Numbered from the stretch's first letter, positions 16,968-27,113 are shown. The stretch: 33,507 nucleotides of DNA from Herpetosiphon giganteus (GCF_016907925.1 NZ_JAFBCZ010000045.1:1-33507); one strand, 5' to 3'. The notes: generated from the letters alone by a model not told the origin. Program-made: numbers and translations.

Positions 16968-17417
16968 ATGAATTTGGCAGAACAGGGCTTATTGTTGGAG
17001 CAACAATTGTGCTTCGATGTGTACGCGGCCTCACGCGCAATTAACAAGGCGTATCGGCCACTATTAGAGGCGTTGGGTTTGACCTACCCGCAATATTTGG
17101 TGATGTTGGTGTTGTGGCAGCACGAAGCCCAAACCGTCAAGCAGCTTGGCGAGCAGCTTCAGCTTGATTCGGGCACGCTTTCGCCATTGCTCAAACGGCT
17201 AGAAAGTGCTGGCTTTTTGCAGCGTCAACGCCGAGCCAGCGATGAACGTGAAGTTGAAATTCAATTAACTGAAGCTGGGCGGGCTTTGCGCCAGCAGGCT
17301 AGCAATGTGCCAGCCTCAATTTTTCAAGCACTTGGTCTCAATGCGAGCGATTATTTTGAGCTTAAACGCTTGCTGCACCAAGTTATGGCTTCGGTTGAGG
17401 CCAATAGCCCTGATTAA
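16968..17417 (+). CDS. ohrR: MarR-family peroxide-sensing repressor OhrR
   Basis: This 149-residue MarR regulator has the OhrR redox signature: Cys15 in QQLCFDVYAASR, at the same position as the sensing cysteine of Bacillus subtilis OhrR. The core has YPQYLVMLVLWQ, the winged helix-turn-helix VKQLGEQLQLDSGTLSPLLKRLE, and the wing QRRASDEREVEIQLTEAG. When organic peroxide oxidises Cys15 the repressor should release ohr. No further cysteine is visible, so it is probably the one-Cys type that relies on a small thiol. The ATG at 16968 has AGGAGG 6 bp upstream; the open frame begins further upstream without a better site. It diverges from ohr. Confidence 0.95.
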   Translation: MNLAEQGLLLEQQLCFDVYAASRAINKAYRPLLEALGLTYPQYLVMLVLWQHEAQTVKQLGEQLQLDSGTLSPLLKRLESAGFLQRQRRASDEREVEIQLTEAGRALRQQASNVPASIFQALGLNASDYFELKRLLHQVMASVEANSPD

Positions 17418-17497
17418 GATTAAGCAATTCGCGTCAAAAGAATAATTCTGGCTAGCTTTTAGTCCGATTACAATCCACAAATTGCCCTTTAGGGGGT

Positions 17498-17541
17498 GCA
17501 GGGGGATGAAAACCCCCTGCGTTCCCCGCCTAACGGCGGGG
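17498..17541 (+). terminator. Two GC-rich hairpins downstream of ohrR
   Basis: gcaggggg/ccccctgc (17498-17520) and ccccgcc/ggcgggg (17524-17541) are perfect stems with 7- and 4-nt loops. There is no T-run. They may end ohrR transcription or belong to a GC-rich intergenic repeat like that at 27867. Confidence 0.45.
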
Positions 17542-17632
17542 CGGAGGGGTGGTGATCGAGTTAAATTGATGAAACCTTGAACTTAAACTTGGTAGCTTTC
17601 ATTTAAGCCACAATCTACAATCAACCCATCTA

Positions 17633-17680
17633 TGGTATAATCAAGGCCCGTACTGATGTATTCAGTGCGGATTTTTTATT
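17633..17680 (+). promoter_or_regulatory. pyrG promoter with leader terminator (candidate CTP attenuator)
   Basis: An extended -10 (TGG-TATAAT, 17633-17641) is followed by a transcript start region aaggcccg. A 9-bp stem (17648-17656 with 17662-17670, one G-T pair, 5-nt loop) then runs into attttttattt. The intrinsic terminator therefore lies in the leader, before the ribosome site GCGGAG (17685-17690) of pyrG. Firmicute pyrG genes are controlled by a terminator at the same place through reiterative transcription when CTP is low. Whether that mechanism applies here is inference, since the start here would be GGCCC rather than GGGC. Confidence 0.6.
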
Positions 17681-17683
17681 TAA

Positions 17684-19303
<1,620 letters not shown>

Positions 19304-19349
19304 GCTCAAAGTCAAAGGGCAAAAGGCAAAACTATAGCCAAAATGTTTT

Positions 19350-19388
19350 GGAGATCGGGCGTGTCGTGGCTCGATCTCCATCTTTTTT
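19350..19388 (+). terminator. pyrG terminator
   Basis: ggagatcg (19350-19357) pairs with cgatctcc (19372-19379) and is followed by atcttttttt. It lies 46 bp after the pyrG stop. Confidence 0.8.
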
Positions 19389-19700
19389 TAACGCAACGGT
19401 GCAGAGCAACCAAAGGATGAAGTATGAAGGATGAGGGATGAAGTAAAATCAAAAGGCAGAAGTCAAAAGGCAAAACCTGAATCCCATAGCCAATAGCCCT
19501 TTGCGCTCTTCGCGGTTTCCGGCCTTCGTGCCCTTCGTGGATGACTAACGCAGAGGCGCAGAGCTTTTTTTAGCCATGAATTCACCGAATTTCACCAAAT
19601 TATCCTTCTATCTCTAAATTCATCCTTCATCCCTCATCCTTCATAATTTCTCTGTTCTATGCTCTTTGCTCTATGTTCTATGTTCTCAGCTTAGCGTTTG
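19389..19700. repeat. Intergenic phrase-repeat cluster
   Basis: Contains taacgcaacggtgcagag, aaggatgaagtatgaaggatgagg-type units, agccaatagcc, tcttcgcggttt, ttcgtgcccttcgtgg, taacgcagaggcgcagag, and tctatgctctttgctctatg. A TATAAT at 19705-19710 may be the -10 of the downstream glycosyltransferase gene. No gene is seen. Confidence 0.75.
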
Positions 19701-19742
19701 CAGCTATAATAAAGCTTGAACGACAAACTGTAGGGATTGCCT

Positions 19743-20912
19743 GTGAAAGTCTTATATATCGCCAGTGGCATTCGCGTGCCTGGCGCGTTTGGTGGCGCAA
19801 TTCATACAACCGAAGTCGCCAAAGGGCTAGCCCAACTTGGCGTTGAAATGCACGTGGTGACGCGCCCAGCCCAAGGCCAACGGCGCAAGCCATGGCAATT
19901 GCCCAAGCATCAAACTGACTCGATTACCTGGTACGAAGCTGATTTGCCGAAGCCCTTAAGTTTATTGGGCTATGCAGCGATTGCGCGCTTGGTACGCGAG
20001 TTGCAGCCCGACGCAGTGATGGAGCGCTATTACAACTTTGCTGGCGCAGGTATTTTGGCGGCAGCTCGCCAAAAAATACCAACCTTGTTGGAAGTTAATG
20101 CCTTAATTGTTGACCCTCCACAGGTGCGCAAACGCCAAATAGATGATGCTTTGAGCTGGCTTTTGCCTGGCAATTCTGGCCCGATGCGGCGCTGGGCGGC
20201 GTGGCAATGTCGGCATAGCAGCAAAATCGTAACACCGCTGCATACAACTGTTCCGCCAGAAATCGAGCGTAGCCGCATTGTCGAATTGCCATGGGGCGCG
20301 AATGTTCAGGCATTTAGACCCCAAACCAAGCCGCTAGCTCAGCCAGTGTTTGTGTTTCTTGGCTCGTTTCGGCATTGGCATGGCGTAACCGATTTTATTC
20401 AAGCGGCGATTCGCTTGATTCAGCAAGGCAGCCAAGCGAAATTTTTATTAATTGGCAGCGGCCCTGAACAAACAGAAGCGCAACGACTTGCCGCGCCATA
20501 TGCTGAACATTTTGAATGGGCTGGAGCAGTGGCGCATGAACGAGTGCCAGCCTTATTGGCTCAAGCAAGTGTTGGGGTTGCGCCATTTAATCCGGCCCGC
20601 CACCCAGCGTTGCAAGCAGCAGGCTTCTTTTGGTCGCCGCTGAAAATTTACGAATATATGGCCGCAGGCTTGCCCGTGGTGACGGCGAACATTCCGCCAT
20701 TGGATACTATTATTCGACCACAGCAGGAAGGCGGGTTGTTTGAAGCGGGCAATATCGCCGATCTTGCGCGAGTAATGCAGGCAGTTGCCAACGACCCGCA
20801 ACGCCAACAATGGGGCCAAAATGCCCGCCAGCGCGTGGTTGAACATTATTCATGGGAGCAACATTGCCAAGCCTTGAAGCAAATTTTACAAACGATGATT
20901 ACTCAGCCATGA
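19743..20912 (+). CDS. GT4-family glycosyltransferase
   Basis: This 389-residue retaining glycosyltransferase has a GT-B fold. The N-terminal Rossmann domain opens VKVLYIASGIRVPGAFGGAIH with the usual Gly-rich acceptor loop and then TEVAKGLAQLGVEMHVV. The C-terminal donor domain has FLGSFRHWHGVTDFIQA, LLIGSGPE and the conserved SPLKIYEYMAAGLPVVTANI block, followed by the glutamate-containing loop that grips the nucleotide sugar. The start is GTG 19743 with AGGG 7 bp upstream. It overlaps the next glycosyltransferase by ATGA, so the two are cotranslated and probably act on the same glycan. The sugar and acceptor cannot be read from sequence. Confidence 0.88.
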   Translation: MKVLYIASGIRVPGAFGGAIHTTEVAKGLAQLGVEMHVVTRPAQGQRRKPWQLPKHQTDSITWYEADLPKPLSLLGYAAIARLVRELQPDAVMERYYNFAGAGILAAARQKIPTLLEVNALIVDPPQVRKRQIDDALSWLLPGNSGPMRRWAAWQCRHSSKIVTPLHTTVPPEIERSRIVELPWGANVQAFRPQTKPLAQPVFVFLGSFRHWHGVTDFIQAAIRLIQQGSQAKFLLIGSGPEQTEAQRLAAPYAEHFEWAGAVAHERVPALLAQASVGVAPFNPARHPALQAAGFFWSPLKIYEYMAAGLPVVTANIPPLDTIIRPQQEGGLFEAGNIADLARVMQAVANDPQRQQWGQNARQRVVEHYSWEQHCQALKQILQTMITQP

Positions 20913-22195
20913 AACCGCTACACGTGCTTTTGCCAAGCGATGTCTTTCCGCCGCGGACTGGTGGCGCTGGCTGGAGCAGCCATGCCTTAGCGCTGGCCTT
21001 GCTCGAACGCGGCCATCAGGTAACTGCTTTGGTTCCCAAAGCTGGGCTTCGTGGCCTCCAACGGCGGGTTGAGGCGGGCGTGCCCGTGGTTGAGGTTGGC
21101 TATCAACCTTCACGCTTGCCGTTTGTGGCCAATTGGTCGCGCTTTGAGCTGTTCTGGCCGCAATTTGCCCAAGCAATTGTCGAAACTATCGGCGATCAAC
21201 GTGAGCATGTGATTATCCATGGCCAGCACGTCCAAGGGATTGGCGCAGCGGTGCTGGCTGGGCAACAGCTTAATCTGCCGGTGGTGGCAACCGTGCGCGA
21301 TCACTGGCCAAACCATTATTTTGGCACCAATTTACATGGCGATAATGTGCCATTAGACAAGTTTGGTTGGGCGGCAACCGCGACTGATATGCTGGCGCGG
21401 CGCAAGCCTTTGCTGGGAGCGCTCTCGTTATTGGCCATGCCCTATGTTCAAGCGCATATGCGTTGGCGACGACAGCTTTTGCAGGCCTGCGACGCAGTAA
21501 TTTCGTTGAGCGATTACATTACGCAGCGGCTTAGGCCACTGATTGCGCCCGAAAAACTATGGCCAATCCCAAATATGGTTAATTTGCCGGCGATTGCCAA
21601 AGTGCTAGCAACACCTGCCCAAACGACCATTAACCAAGCATATGTGTTGTTCACTGGCAAATTGGCCCGCAACAAAGGCGCGTATTTGCTGCCTGAAATT
21701 ATGGCAAGCATGCGGGCTGCTGGTGGCGATGCAACCTTAGTGATTGCTGGCGGCCAGAATCCAGCCCTCGTGGCAGCGATTCAAGCCCAAGGTGTGGAGG
21801 TAATTGCCCTGGATTGGGTTGAACATGACGAGGTTTTGCGCCTCATGGCAGGAGCCAAACTGTTGCTCTTTCCCTCAACCTGGGGCGAGCCGCTGAGTCG
21901 GGTTTTGCTGGAGGCGTGTGCAGTTGGCATGCCAATTGTGGCAATGTCTACGGGCGGCACGCCAGACCTAATCACCCATGGCTATAACGGCTATTTGGCC
22001 CACTCAGCCCACCAACTTGGGCGGTTGGCAGCAGAATTGTTGGCAAATCCGCAGCGAGCCAAACAACTTGGCCAAGCTGCCCACCAAACTGCACAAACCA
22101 GATTGGCCGCGCCGGTGGTGGTTTCCCAGATTGAGCAACTTTATTGGACATTATTGACTCAGCACGCGCAGCGAGCGCTGACTGGGTACGATTAA
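20909..22195 (+). CDS. GT4-family glycosyltransferase
   Basis: This 428-residue GT-B enzyme starts at the ATG overlapping the previous stop; the frame is open upstream but only as a shadow. The N-terminal domain has LLPSDVFPPRTGGAGWSSHA and LALALLERGHQVTALVP, the pattern of GT4 enzymes that work on membrane-associated glycans. An inner segment (HIRRRQLLQACDAVISLSDYI-like, near residue 195) matches the hinge. The donor domain has FTGKLARNKGAYLLPEI, LVIAGGQ and the signature LFPSTWGEPLSRVLLEACAVG then GGTPDLITHGYNGYLA, with the E-x7-E pair that contacts the nucleotide sugar. The neighbours suggest exopolysaccharide or cell-surface glycan work, which is inference. Confidence 0.88.
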   Translation: MKPLHVLLPSDVFPPRTGGAGWSSHALALALLERGHQVTALVPKAGLRGLQRRVEAGVPVVEVGYQPSRLPFVANWSRFELFWPQFAQAIVETIGDQREHVIIHGQHVQGIGAAVLAGQQLNLPVVATVRDHWPNHYFGTNLHGDNVPLDKFGWAATATDMLARRKPLLGALSLLAMPYVQAHMRWRRQLLQACDAVISLSDYITQRLRPLIAPEKLWPIPNMVNLPAIAKVLATPAQTTINQAYVLFTGKLARNKGAYLLPEIMASMRAAGGDATLVIAGGQNPALVAAIQAQGVEVIALDWVEHDEVLRLMAGAKLLLFPSTWGEPLSRVLLEACAVGMPIVAMSTGGTPDLITHGYNGYLAHSAHQLGRLAAELLANPQRAKQLGQAAHQTAQTRLAAPVVVSQIEQLYWTLLTQHAQRALTGYD

Positions 22196-22219
22196 GTTAC
22201 TGTGTAGGAGAAAAGGCGT

Positions 22220-23611
22220 ATGCGTCGATTGGTTTCTTGGTTGCTCTTGGCGCTGATCCTGGTAGGATGTAGCGCAACGCCAGCAACTGTTAATCTCACC
22301 GTTACCCCGAATTTACGTCAACAAACTGCAACGGCTATTGCTTTAGTAAACCAAGCGCTGCAACGCCCAACTGCCACAGCAACCATAACCGCTGAGCTTG
22401 GCGCGCCAACGCCAACTCGCTCAAGCGCTGTGCAGGCAACCCCAACCCTCAATCTTGGCCCGATTACGGTCACGCCGTTGCCAACCGCAACACCCTTGGA
22501 AAGCCCAACGCCAACCGAGACTCCCTTGCCGTCCGCAACGCCAACGCCCGAACCAACCGCAACTCCAGCGCCACCAAGCGCCAGCAGTGGTTGGATCTAT
22601 TTTGAGCGGGCTGGTGGCTTGTGGAGCTACGATGTTAAGCTCAAAACTGAACAATTAGTTGCTGAACGTGGCGAGTTGGCACGGGTTTCGCCAAATGGTA
22701 CCAAAATTGCCTATTTGGATAATCGCACCTTGTTTGTGGCCGATCGTGATGGTGAAAATGCTCAAGCCTTGACCACCAATGTCAACGAAGCGCCGCGTTG
22801 GGCACCAGATAGCACGGCCTTGGCGGTGGTCAGCGGCAATGCTGATAATCGTTATCCCTTGGCGTGTGCCAATGATAGCCAATTGATCGTTGTCGATTTG
22901 AATAGTAATACCAGCACAACCGTTGCTCAAGGTTGTCAACCAGCATGGTCGCCCGATGGCAAACGCTTGGCCTATGTCTCGCCAACAATTGGCGATATTA
23001 ACGAAGGCTTCAACACGGTTGGCCTGGTTGGTCGCCAAGGCCAAAATGGCTGGACTCCAGTCAGTGCGCCAGTCCAAAACGCTGCCTTCCCTGATCCACG
23101 GCGAATTTTCTATGCGCCGTTCTGGAACCGCGACGGCAGCACGTTGTATAGCTTTGGTTTTATTGGCTATCGGGTGTTGATCGATTTCAGCACGCTGGAA
23201 CAGATCGATCCGATTAATGGTGGCACGCAGCCGATTGGTTTGGCGATGGATGTGCAAAGTGCTAGCGTGCGGCCAACCTTGCGCGGTGATGGCGTGGCCT
23301 ATATTTCACTCGGAGCCAAGGGTAGCCCGATGTTGAATGTGATGAGCACTGGCAATCAACCCCAAGTTGCCGATTATATTGGCACCGCAATTGAAGTTTC
23401 GGCTTTGGTTGAATATGGCACGGAGTTTGTTTCGCAAGCGACGTGGGCACCTGCTGGCGAAATTTTGGCCTTGGTGGTGTGTGCCAACGATGGCTATGCT
23501 TGCACGCCAGGCGGCAGTGGCACGATTCAACTATATGATCCCAAAACCAAACTCAGCACCACCTTGATTCAAAATGTCGATGCCGAAGGCAGCATCGATT
23601 GGGGTCGGTAG
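22220..23611 (+). CDS. Beta-propeller (TolB-like) lipoprotein
   Basis: This 463-residue lipoprotein has the lipobox LVGC (Cys17). A long Pro/Thr-rich stalk (about residues 60-125, repeated PTPTETP-like units) keeps the head away from the membrane. The head is a beta-propeller with blades marked by APRWAPDSTALAVVSG, QPAWSPDGKRLAYVSP, ATWAPAGEILALVV and a closing GSIDWG. The propeller type is used for protein or glycan binding; no enzyme residues are evident. It has a good ribosome site (TAGGAG) and begins 24 bp after the second glycosyltransferase, so it may be cotranscribed and serve in the same cell-surface process. Confidence 0.82.
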   Translation: MRRLVSWLLLALILVGCSATPATVNLTVTPNLRQQTATAIALVNQALQRPTATATITAELGAPTPTRSSAVQATPTLNLGPITVTPLPTATPLESPTPTETPLPSATPTPEPTATPAPPSASSGWIYFERAGGLWSYDVKLKTEQLVAERGELARVSPNGTKIAYLDNRTLFVADRDGENAQALTTNVNEAPRWAPDSTALAVVSGNADNRYPLACANDSQLIVVDLNSNTSTTVAQGCQPAWSPDGKRLAYVSPTIGDINEGFNTVGLVGRQGQNGWTPVSAPVQNAAFPDPRRIFYAPFWNRDGSTLYSFGFIGYRVLIDFSTLEQIDPINGGTQPIGLAMDVQSASVRPTLRGDGVAYISLGAKGSPMLNVMSTGNQPQVADYIGTAIEVSALVEYGTEFVSQATWAPAGEILALVVCANDGYACTPGGSGTIQLYDPKTKLSTTLIQNVDAEGSIDWGR

Positions 23612-23706
23612 TAGGTAGGGGTCAGGGTTCAGGGGCGAGGGATCAGCGATTATTATAATCATTAGCTCTCGCCCTTCATGTTCTTCGTGTTCTTCGTGGT
23701 TAAATA
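23612..23706. repeat. Phrase repeats between convergent genes
   Basis: aggggtcagggttcagggg and tgttcttcgtgttcttcgtgg fill the gap between the lipoprotein and plsY. Related units recur at 26130-26240. No clear terminator is seen. Confidence 0.6.
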
Positions 23707-24312
23707 TCAATCTTTAAACGGATAATCTTGCCAGAGCTTGGTGAGGATGATGATGGCACATGCTGCAATACTGAGCCAAACAACATCTCCATAACCAAGC
23801 AGATAGGCTGCGATTGGCGCGGCGCTGATCATCACCAGCGCTGCCCAACTGCTGCGCTTCAGCACCAAGGCAAAAAATGCTCCTACAGCCAAAAGTGGCA
23901 AGGCCAAAATCGGCGTAAATACGCTAATCACGCCCAGCCCGGTGGCTAAACCTTGGCCACCAACCAGCAACATCCAGTGCCGCCAATGTTGCCATGGGGT
24001 TTTGAAACTGCGCAGCAATAAATAGGGCGAGTAGCAATGGCCCAAAACCGCAGCCACCCCAACCACTGCAACCGCCAATTTGTTGGCGAATAGCGCATCA
24101 GTTAGCAGCATTGGGATGGCTGATTTAAGCGCATCGAGCACTAAAACCAACACTCCAGCCCCAGCCCCAGCCACTCGCAACGAGTTACGCGCCCCAACAT
24201 TGCCTGAGCCAGTCGAGCGCACATCGTGGCCGCTCAGCAAGCGCACCACCGGCACAGCAAAGGGGATTCCGCCAATTAAATAGCCTAAAATGCCCAATAA
24301 TACTAACTGCAT
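23707..24312 (-). CDS. plsY: Acyl-phosphate glycerol-3-phosphate acyltransferase (PlsY family)
   Basis: This 201-residue membrane protein should transfer an acyl group from acyl-phosphate to glycerol-3-phosphate, the first step of phospholipid synthesis in bacteria without PlsB. The family motifs are GSGNVGARNSLR (usual GSGNIGATN), LGHCYSPYL (usual LGHxFPxF) and GGQGLATGLG, where Gln replaces the usual Lys of GGKG. About five or six membrane helices are predicted. The altered third motif means it may be a divergent PlsY with shifted kinetics or substrate. It lies 11 bp after the lipid kinase gene and probably shares its promoter. Confidence 0.85.
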   Translation of the reverse strand: MQLVLLGILGYLIGGIPFAVPVVRLLSGHDVRSTGSGNVGARNSLRVAGAGAGVLVLVLDALKSAIPMLLTDALFANKLAVAVVGVAAVLGHCYSPYLLLRSFKTPWQHWRHWMLLVGGQGLATGLGVISVFTPILALPLLAVGAFFALVLKRSSWAALVMISAAPIAAYLLGYGDVVWLSIAACAIIILTKLWQDYPFKD

Positions 24313-24323
24313 AACAAAACCCT

Positions 24324-25211
24324 CTACACCCGAATCGTCAATGCTGCTGGCTGAATGCTGATGCTGATGTCGTGTAAGCTTGCGCTAAACACCTCACCAT
24401 CGACATGAACGGGCACGCCCCGCTCGCTATACAGCTTAAAGGTGCGGGTTTTGAGCATTGTCACACTTGGCAAATCGCCATGGGTTCCTTGGCGCACCCG
24501 AGCCGAATCGCGCACCATCGACCAGCGTGATTGCTCGCCGGTTAGGCACACATCAAGCAAGCCATCGTCGATTTTGGCCGCAGGCGTGACCCAAAAGCCG
24601 CCGCCATGATAGCCACCATTGCCAACCGTCGCCATATTGATCCGTTGTTGCAGGGTTAAATCATCGGTTTCAATCAGCAGATCGCGGGCTTCGTAGCGCA
24701 AAATCGATTTGAGCACGGCAATGATATAGACCAAGCCACCCTTGATGCGTTTGAGTTTTTGGGCCTCAATCGCCACATTTGCATCCAAGCCAATGCCCAC
24801 GCCATTAATAAACCAGTGTTCGTTAATCATGCCCAAATCGATCTGGCGCAACTGATTGTTGGCAATCGCCCGAATCGCCTCAACGATGCTATTGGCTGGT
24901 AATTTGAGCATTTTAACAAAATCGTTGCCCGTGCCAAGCGGCACAAAACTGAGCGGCAGCTGAGAGCCAGCCATACCATTCACAATTTCATTGATCGTGC
25001 CATCGCCGCCAGCAGCAATAATGCCATCCCACGTGCCTTCGGCAACGCATTGCTGAGCTAAACTCGTGGCATGGCCAACGTGGGTGGTTTTGAATAAACT
25101 GGCTTCAAGCCCAAAATGGCTGAGCATGGCCATAATGTGTGACGCTTGGTGGGCTGCACGTTGACGATTGGAATGGGGATTCAAAATGACTGCTAGCCGC
25201 AGTTGTGACAT
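24324..25211 (-). CDS. Diacylglycerol/lipid kinase family protein (YegS/DgkB type)
   Basis: This 295-residue soluble lipid kinase is of the DAGK catalytic-domain family. The opening VILNPHSNRQ strand, the ATP-binding motif GGDGTINEIVNG near residue 90, the PLGTGNDFVKML block and the C-terminal beta-sandwich with VHVDGEVF are all in order. It would phosphorylate diacylglycerol or a related lipid to feed phosphatidate back into phospholipid synthesis, in keeping with the plsY-like gene next to it. The ribosome site GAGGAG precedes the ATG. Its promoter has an extended -10 (TGC-TATAAT on the minus strand, 25247-25255). The lipid substrate cannot be decided from sequence. Confidence 0.9.
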   Translation of the reverse strand: MSQLRLAVILNPHSNRQRAAHQASHIMAMLSHFGLEASLFKTTHVGHATSLAQQCVAEGTWDGIIAAGGDGTINEIVNGMAGSQLPLSFVPLGTGNDFVKMLKLPANSIVEAIRAIANNQLRQIDLGMINEHWFINGVGIGLDANVAIEAQKLKRIKGGLVYIIAVLKSILRYEARDLLIETDDLTLQQRINMATVGNGGYHGGGFWVTPAAKIDDGLLDVCLTGEQSRWSMVRDSARVRQGTHGDLPSVTMLKTRTFKLYSERGVPVHVDGEVFSASLHDISISIQPAALTIRV

Positions 25212-25246
25212 CGTGAGTCTCCTCGTAATTGCAGAGTGCTAGCAGC

Positions 25247-25255
25247 ATTATAGCA
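25247..25255 (-). promoter_or_regulatory. Extended -10 promoter of the lipid kinase-plsY pair
   Basis: TGC-TATAAT on the minus strand 36 bp upstream of the ATG, with a weak TTTAGA -35 at 16-bp spacing. Confidence 0.55.
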
Positions 25256-25281
25256 GGGGCAGGTAAATTCTAAAGGCGTTG

Positions 25282-26046
25282 CTAGGCCATAATCGAGCCG
25301 CAGGTAAGATTGGCAATTGTGCCAGTCATGGCGCTGGCATAATCCGAGGCGAGGAAGCTTGCTGCATTGGCAACCTCGTTTAAGCGTGGTAAACGCCCAA
25401 GTGCCGTGCCGTCTTGCATATAGCGCTGAATTTGCTCGGCGGGATTATTCCAAGTTTCAGGTAGGGCATCGGAGCGCAGGCAAACCACACGCACATTCTG
25501 CGGGCCAACTTCGCCCGCCAAACTATGGGTAAAGCCTTCGATCGCAAGGCAGGCGGTGCTAAAACCACCAGTTAAATGATAGCGCCGTTCACGGCCTGAT
25601 AGCACTGATGACGATGCCGAGAGGGTCAAAATCACGCCTGATTGTTGCTGTACCATCTGGCGAGCAGCGGCGGTGGCAGTCAAAAAATGGGTTTTCACGC
25701 CAGTCATAATTGGCGTAGTGAAATCATCAGCTGGCATTTGAATTAATGGCGTGCCCTGCAAATCACCGCGAATCCAAATCGCATTGAATGAAATATCAAT
25801 CCTGCCTGTTTTGGCCAGCAGTTCGGCTAAATGATGTTCAATTGCTGCCTGATCAAGCGCATCGACGATCGCAACCTCGGCCAAGCCACCAAGCTCACGA
25901 ATTTCGTTGGCGAGTGTTTCGAGCGATGTTTGATTGCGGCCTGTCAGGAAAACCCGTGCGCCTTCGCGGGCAAAGCCACGGGCCACCGCGCTGCCAATCG
26001 AACCTGCTGCGCCATAAATAACCGCAATTTTGTCGCGTAACAGCAT
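25282..26046 (-). CDS. Short-chain dehydrogenase/reductase fold protein with altered active site
   Basis: This 254-residue protein of classical SDR length keeps the cofactor loop GAAGSIG (12-18) and the strand-ending Arg in LTGRN, which suggests NADP(H). The catalytic site is unusual. Where SDRs have Y-x-x-x-K, this protein reads FSTAC (Phe162 and Cys166, by alignment with the following LAIEGFTHSLAGEVGP helix). The NNAG motif is FNAIW, and the active-site Asn before the TG-V-x-x-x-F helix also appears to be lost; only the serine of SASSS remains. It may be inactive or non-classical, perhaps a regulatory or binding protein, or Tyr156 may serve. The ATG at 26046 has GGAG 7 bp upstream. Confidence 0.85.
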   Translation of the reverse strand: MLLRDKIAVIYGAAGSIGSAVARGFAREGARVFLTGRNQTSLETLANEIRELGGLAEVAIVDALDQAAIEHHLAELLAKTGRIDISFNAIWIRGDLQGTPLIQMPADDFTTPIMTGVKTHFLTATAAARQMVQQQSGVILTLSASSSVLSGRERRYHLTGGFSTACLAIEGFTHSLAGEVGPQNVRVVCLRSDALPETWNNPAEQIQRYMQDGTALGRLPRLNEVANAASFLASDYASAMTGTIANLTCGSIMA

Positions 26047-26049
26047 CAC

Positions 26050-26257
26050 TCAGCTCCTTGTATAACTTAAAATGAAACATATGTTCGTTATTGTAGCCAA
26101 CAAAGAGCGTTAAAGTCAATGATTAAATGATGATCCACGAAGAACACGAAGCAACGAGGGTTCAGAATTCACGTGTCAGGGATCAGTTTAAAAGCATACA
26201 GCATCTGATCCCTAGCCCCTAAACCCTGAACCCTACTGTTCTCTGCGGCTCTGCGTT
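26050..26257. repeat. Phrase-repeat cluster upstream of the SDR gene
   Basis: Contains cacgaagaacacgaag, two arms agggatcag/ctgatccct (about 26177-26212), aaccctgaaccct and the reversed cgcag phrase (ctctgcggctctgcg). No gene is seen. Confidence 0.65.
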
Positions 26258-26288
26258 AAAAAAAGATCAGGCTATTGCTAGCCCGATC
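26258..26288 (-). terminator. Terminator of the sulfate-assimilation/siroheme cluster
   Basis: A minus-strand stem gatcgggcta with tagcctgatc (one mismatch, 4-nt loop) is followed by seven Ts. It lies 33 bp after the cobA stop. Confidence 0.75.
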
Positions 26289-26321
26289 TCTATGTTCTAT
26301 GTTCTGTGCTCTATGCTCTCG

Positions 26322-27113
26322 CTACGCAAATGCGCGCACAACTTCGGGCATTTCGAGCACCGTTGATTCAAACCAGTTGAGTTGTTCGCGTAGCGCAACC
26401 ACTTCGCCTACAATCAAAATGGCGGGTGCGCTAATGCCAACGGCTTTAACTGCGGCCTCAATCTGATCAAGCGGCGCGACCACGGTTTTTTGCTGCTCAG
26501 TCGTTCCCCAGCGAATCACGGCGGTTGGCGTATCGGCAGGCCGACCATTGGCAATCAAGCTCGCAACCGTGTGGTTAATCCGCGAAATACCCATCAAAAA
26601 GACCAAAGTATCAACGCCTTGGGCCAAGGCCTGCCAATTGATGCGGCTGGTTGGCTTGGTTGGATCTTCGTGGCCAGTTACAAACACCACTGATGAGGCA
26701 ACATCGCGATGGGTGACTGGAATGCCAGCATAGGCAGGGGCGGCAATTGCTGAAGAAATGCCTGGCACAACTTCCCACGCAATTCCGGCGGCGCTGAGCG
26801 CTGCTGCTTCTTCGCCACCGCGCCCAAACACAAACGGATCGCCGCCTTTGAGCCGCACGACCAATTTGCCACGTTGGGCATGCTCAATTAAGGTCGCGTT
26901 AATCCAATCTTGGCTGGCTGAATGTTGGCCGCCACGTTTGCCAGCTGGAATCAGCTCTGCATCGCTGCGCGCTTCGGCCAATAATTCGGGCAAAACTAAG
27001 GCATCGAATACGATCACATCGGCACTTTGCAAACGGCGTAAGCCTTTGACCGTGATTAAATCGGCGGAGCCTGGGCCAGCTCCAACTAATGAAACAAAGC
27101 CTTCGCGGGTCAT
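26322..27113 (-). CDS. cobA: Uroporphyrinogen-III C-methyltransferase
   Basis: This 263-residue SAM-dependent enzyme methylates uroporphyrinogen III at C2 and C7 to give precorrin-2, the first step of siroheme synthesis. Family blocks in order are LVGAGPGSADLITVKG, ADVIVFDALV, LKGGDPFVFGRGGEE and VVPGISSAIAAPAYAGIPVTHR. The single methyltransferase domain has the normal length (about 260). It overlaps sirC by 4 bp (ATGA), so translation is coupled. Siroheme is the cofactor of the sulfite reductase upstream in the same cluster. A cobalamin role is also possible in principle, but no cob genes lie nearby. Confidence 0.95.
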   Translation of the reverse strand: MTREGFVSLVGAGPGSADLITVKGLRRLQSADVIVFDALVLPELLAEARSDAELIPAGKRGGQHSASQDWINATLIEHAQRGKLVVRLKGGDPFVFGRGGEEAAALSAAGIAWEVVPGISSAIAAPAYAGIPVTHRDVASSVVFVTGHEDPTKPTSRINWQALAQGVDTLVFLMGISRINHTVASLIANGRPADTPTAVIRWGTTEQQKTVVAPLDQIEAAVKAVGISAPAILIVGEVVALREQLNWFESTVLEMPEVVRAFA

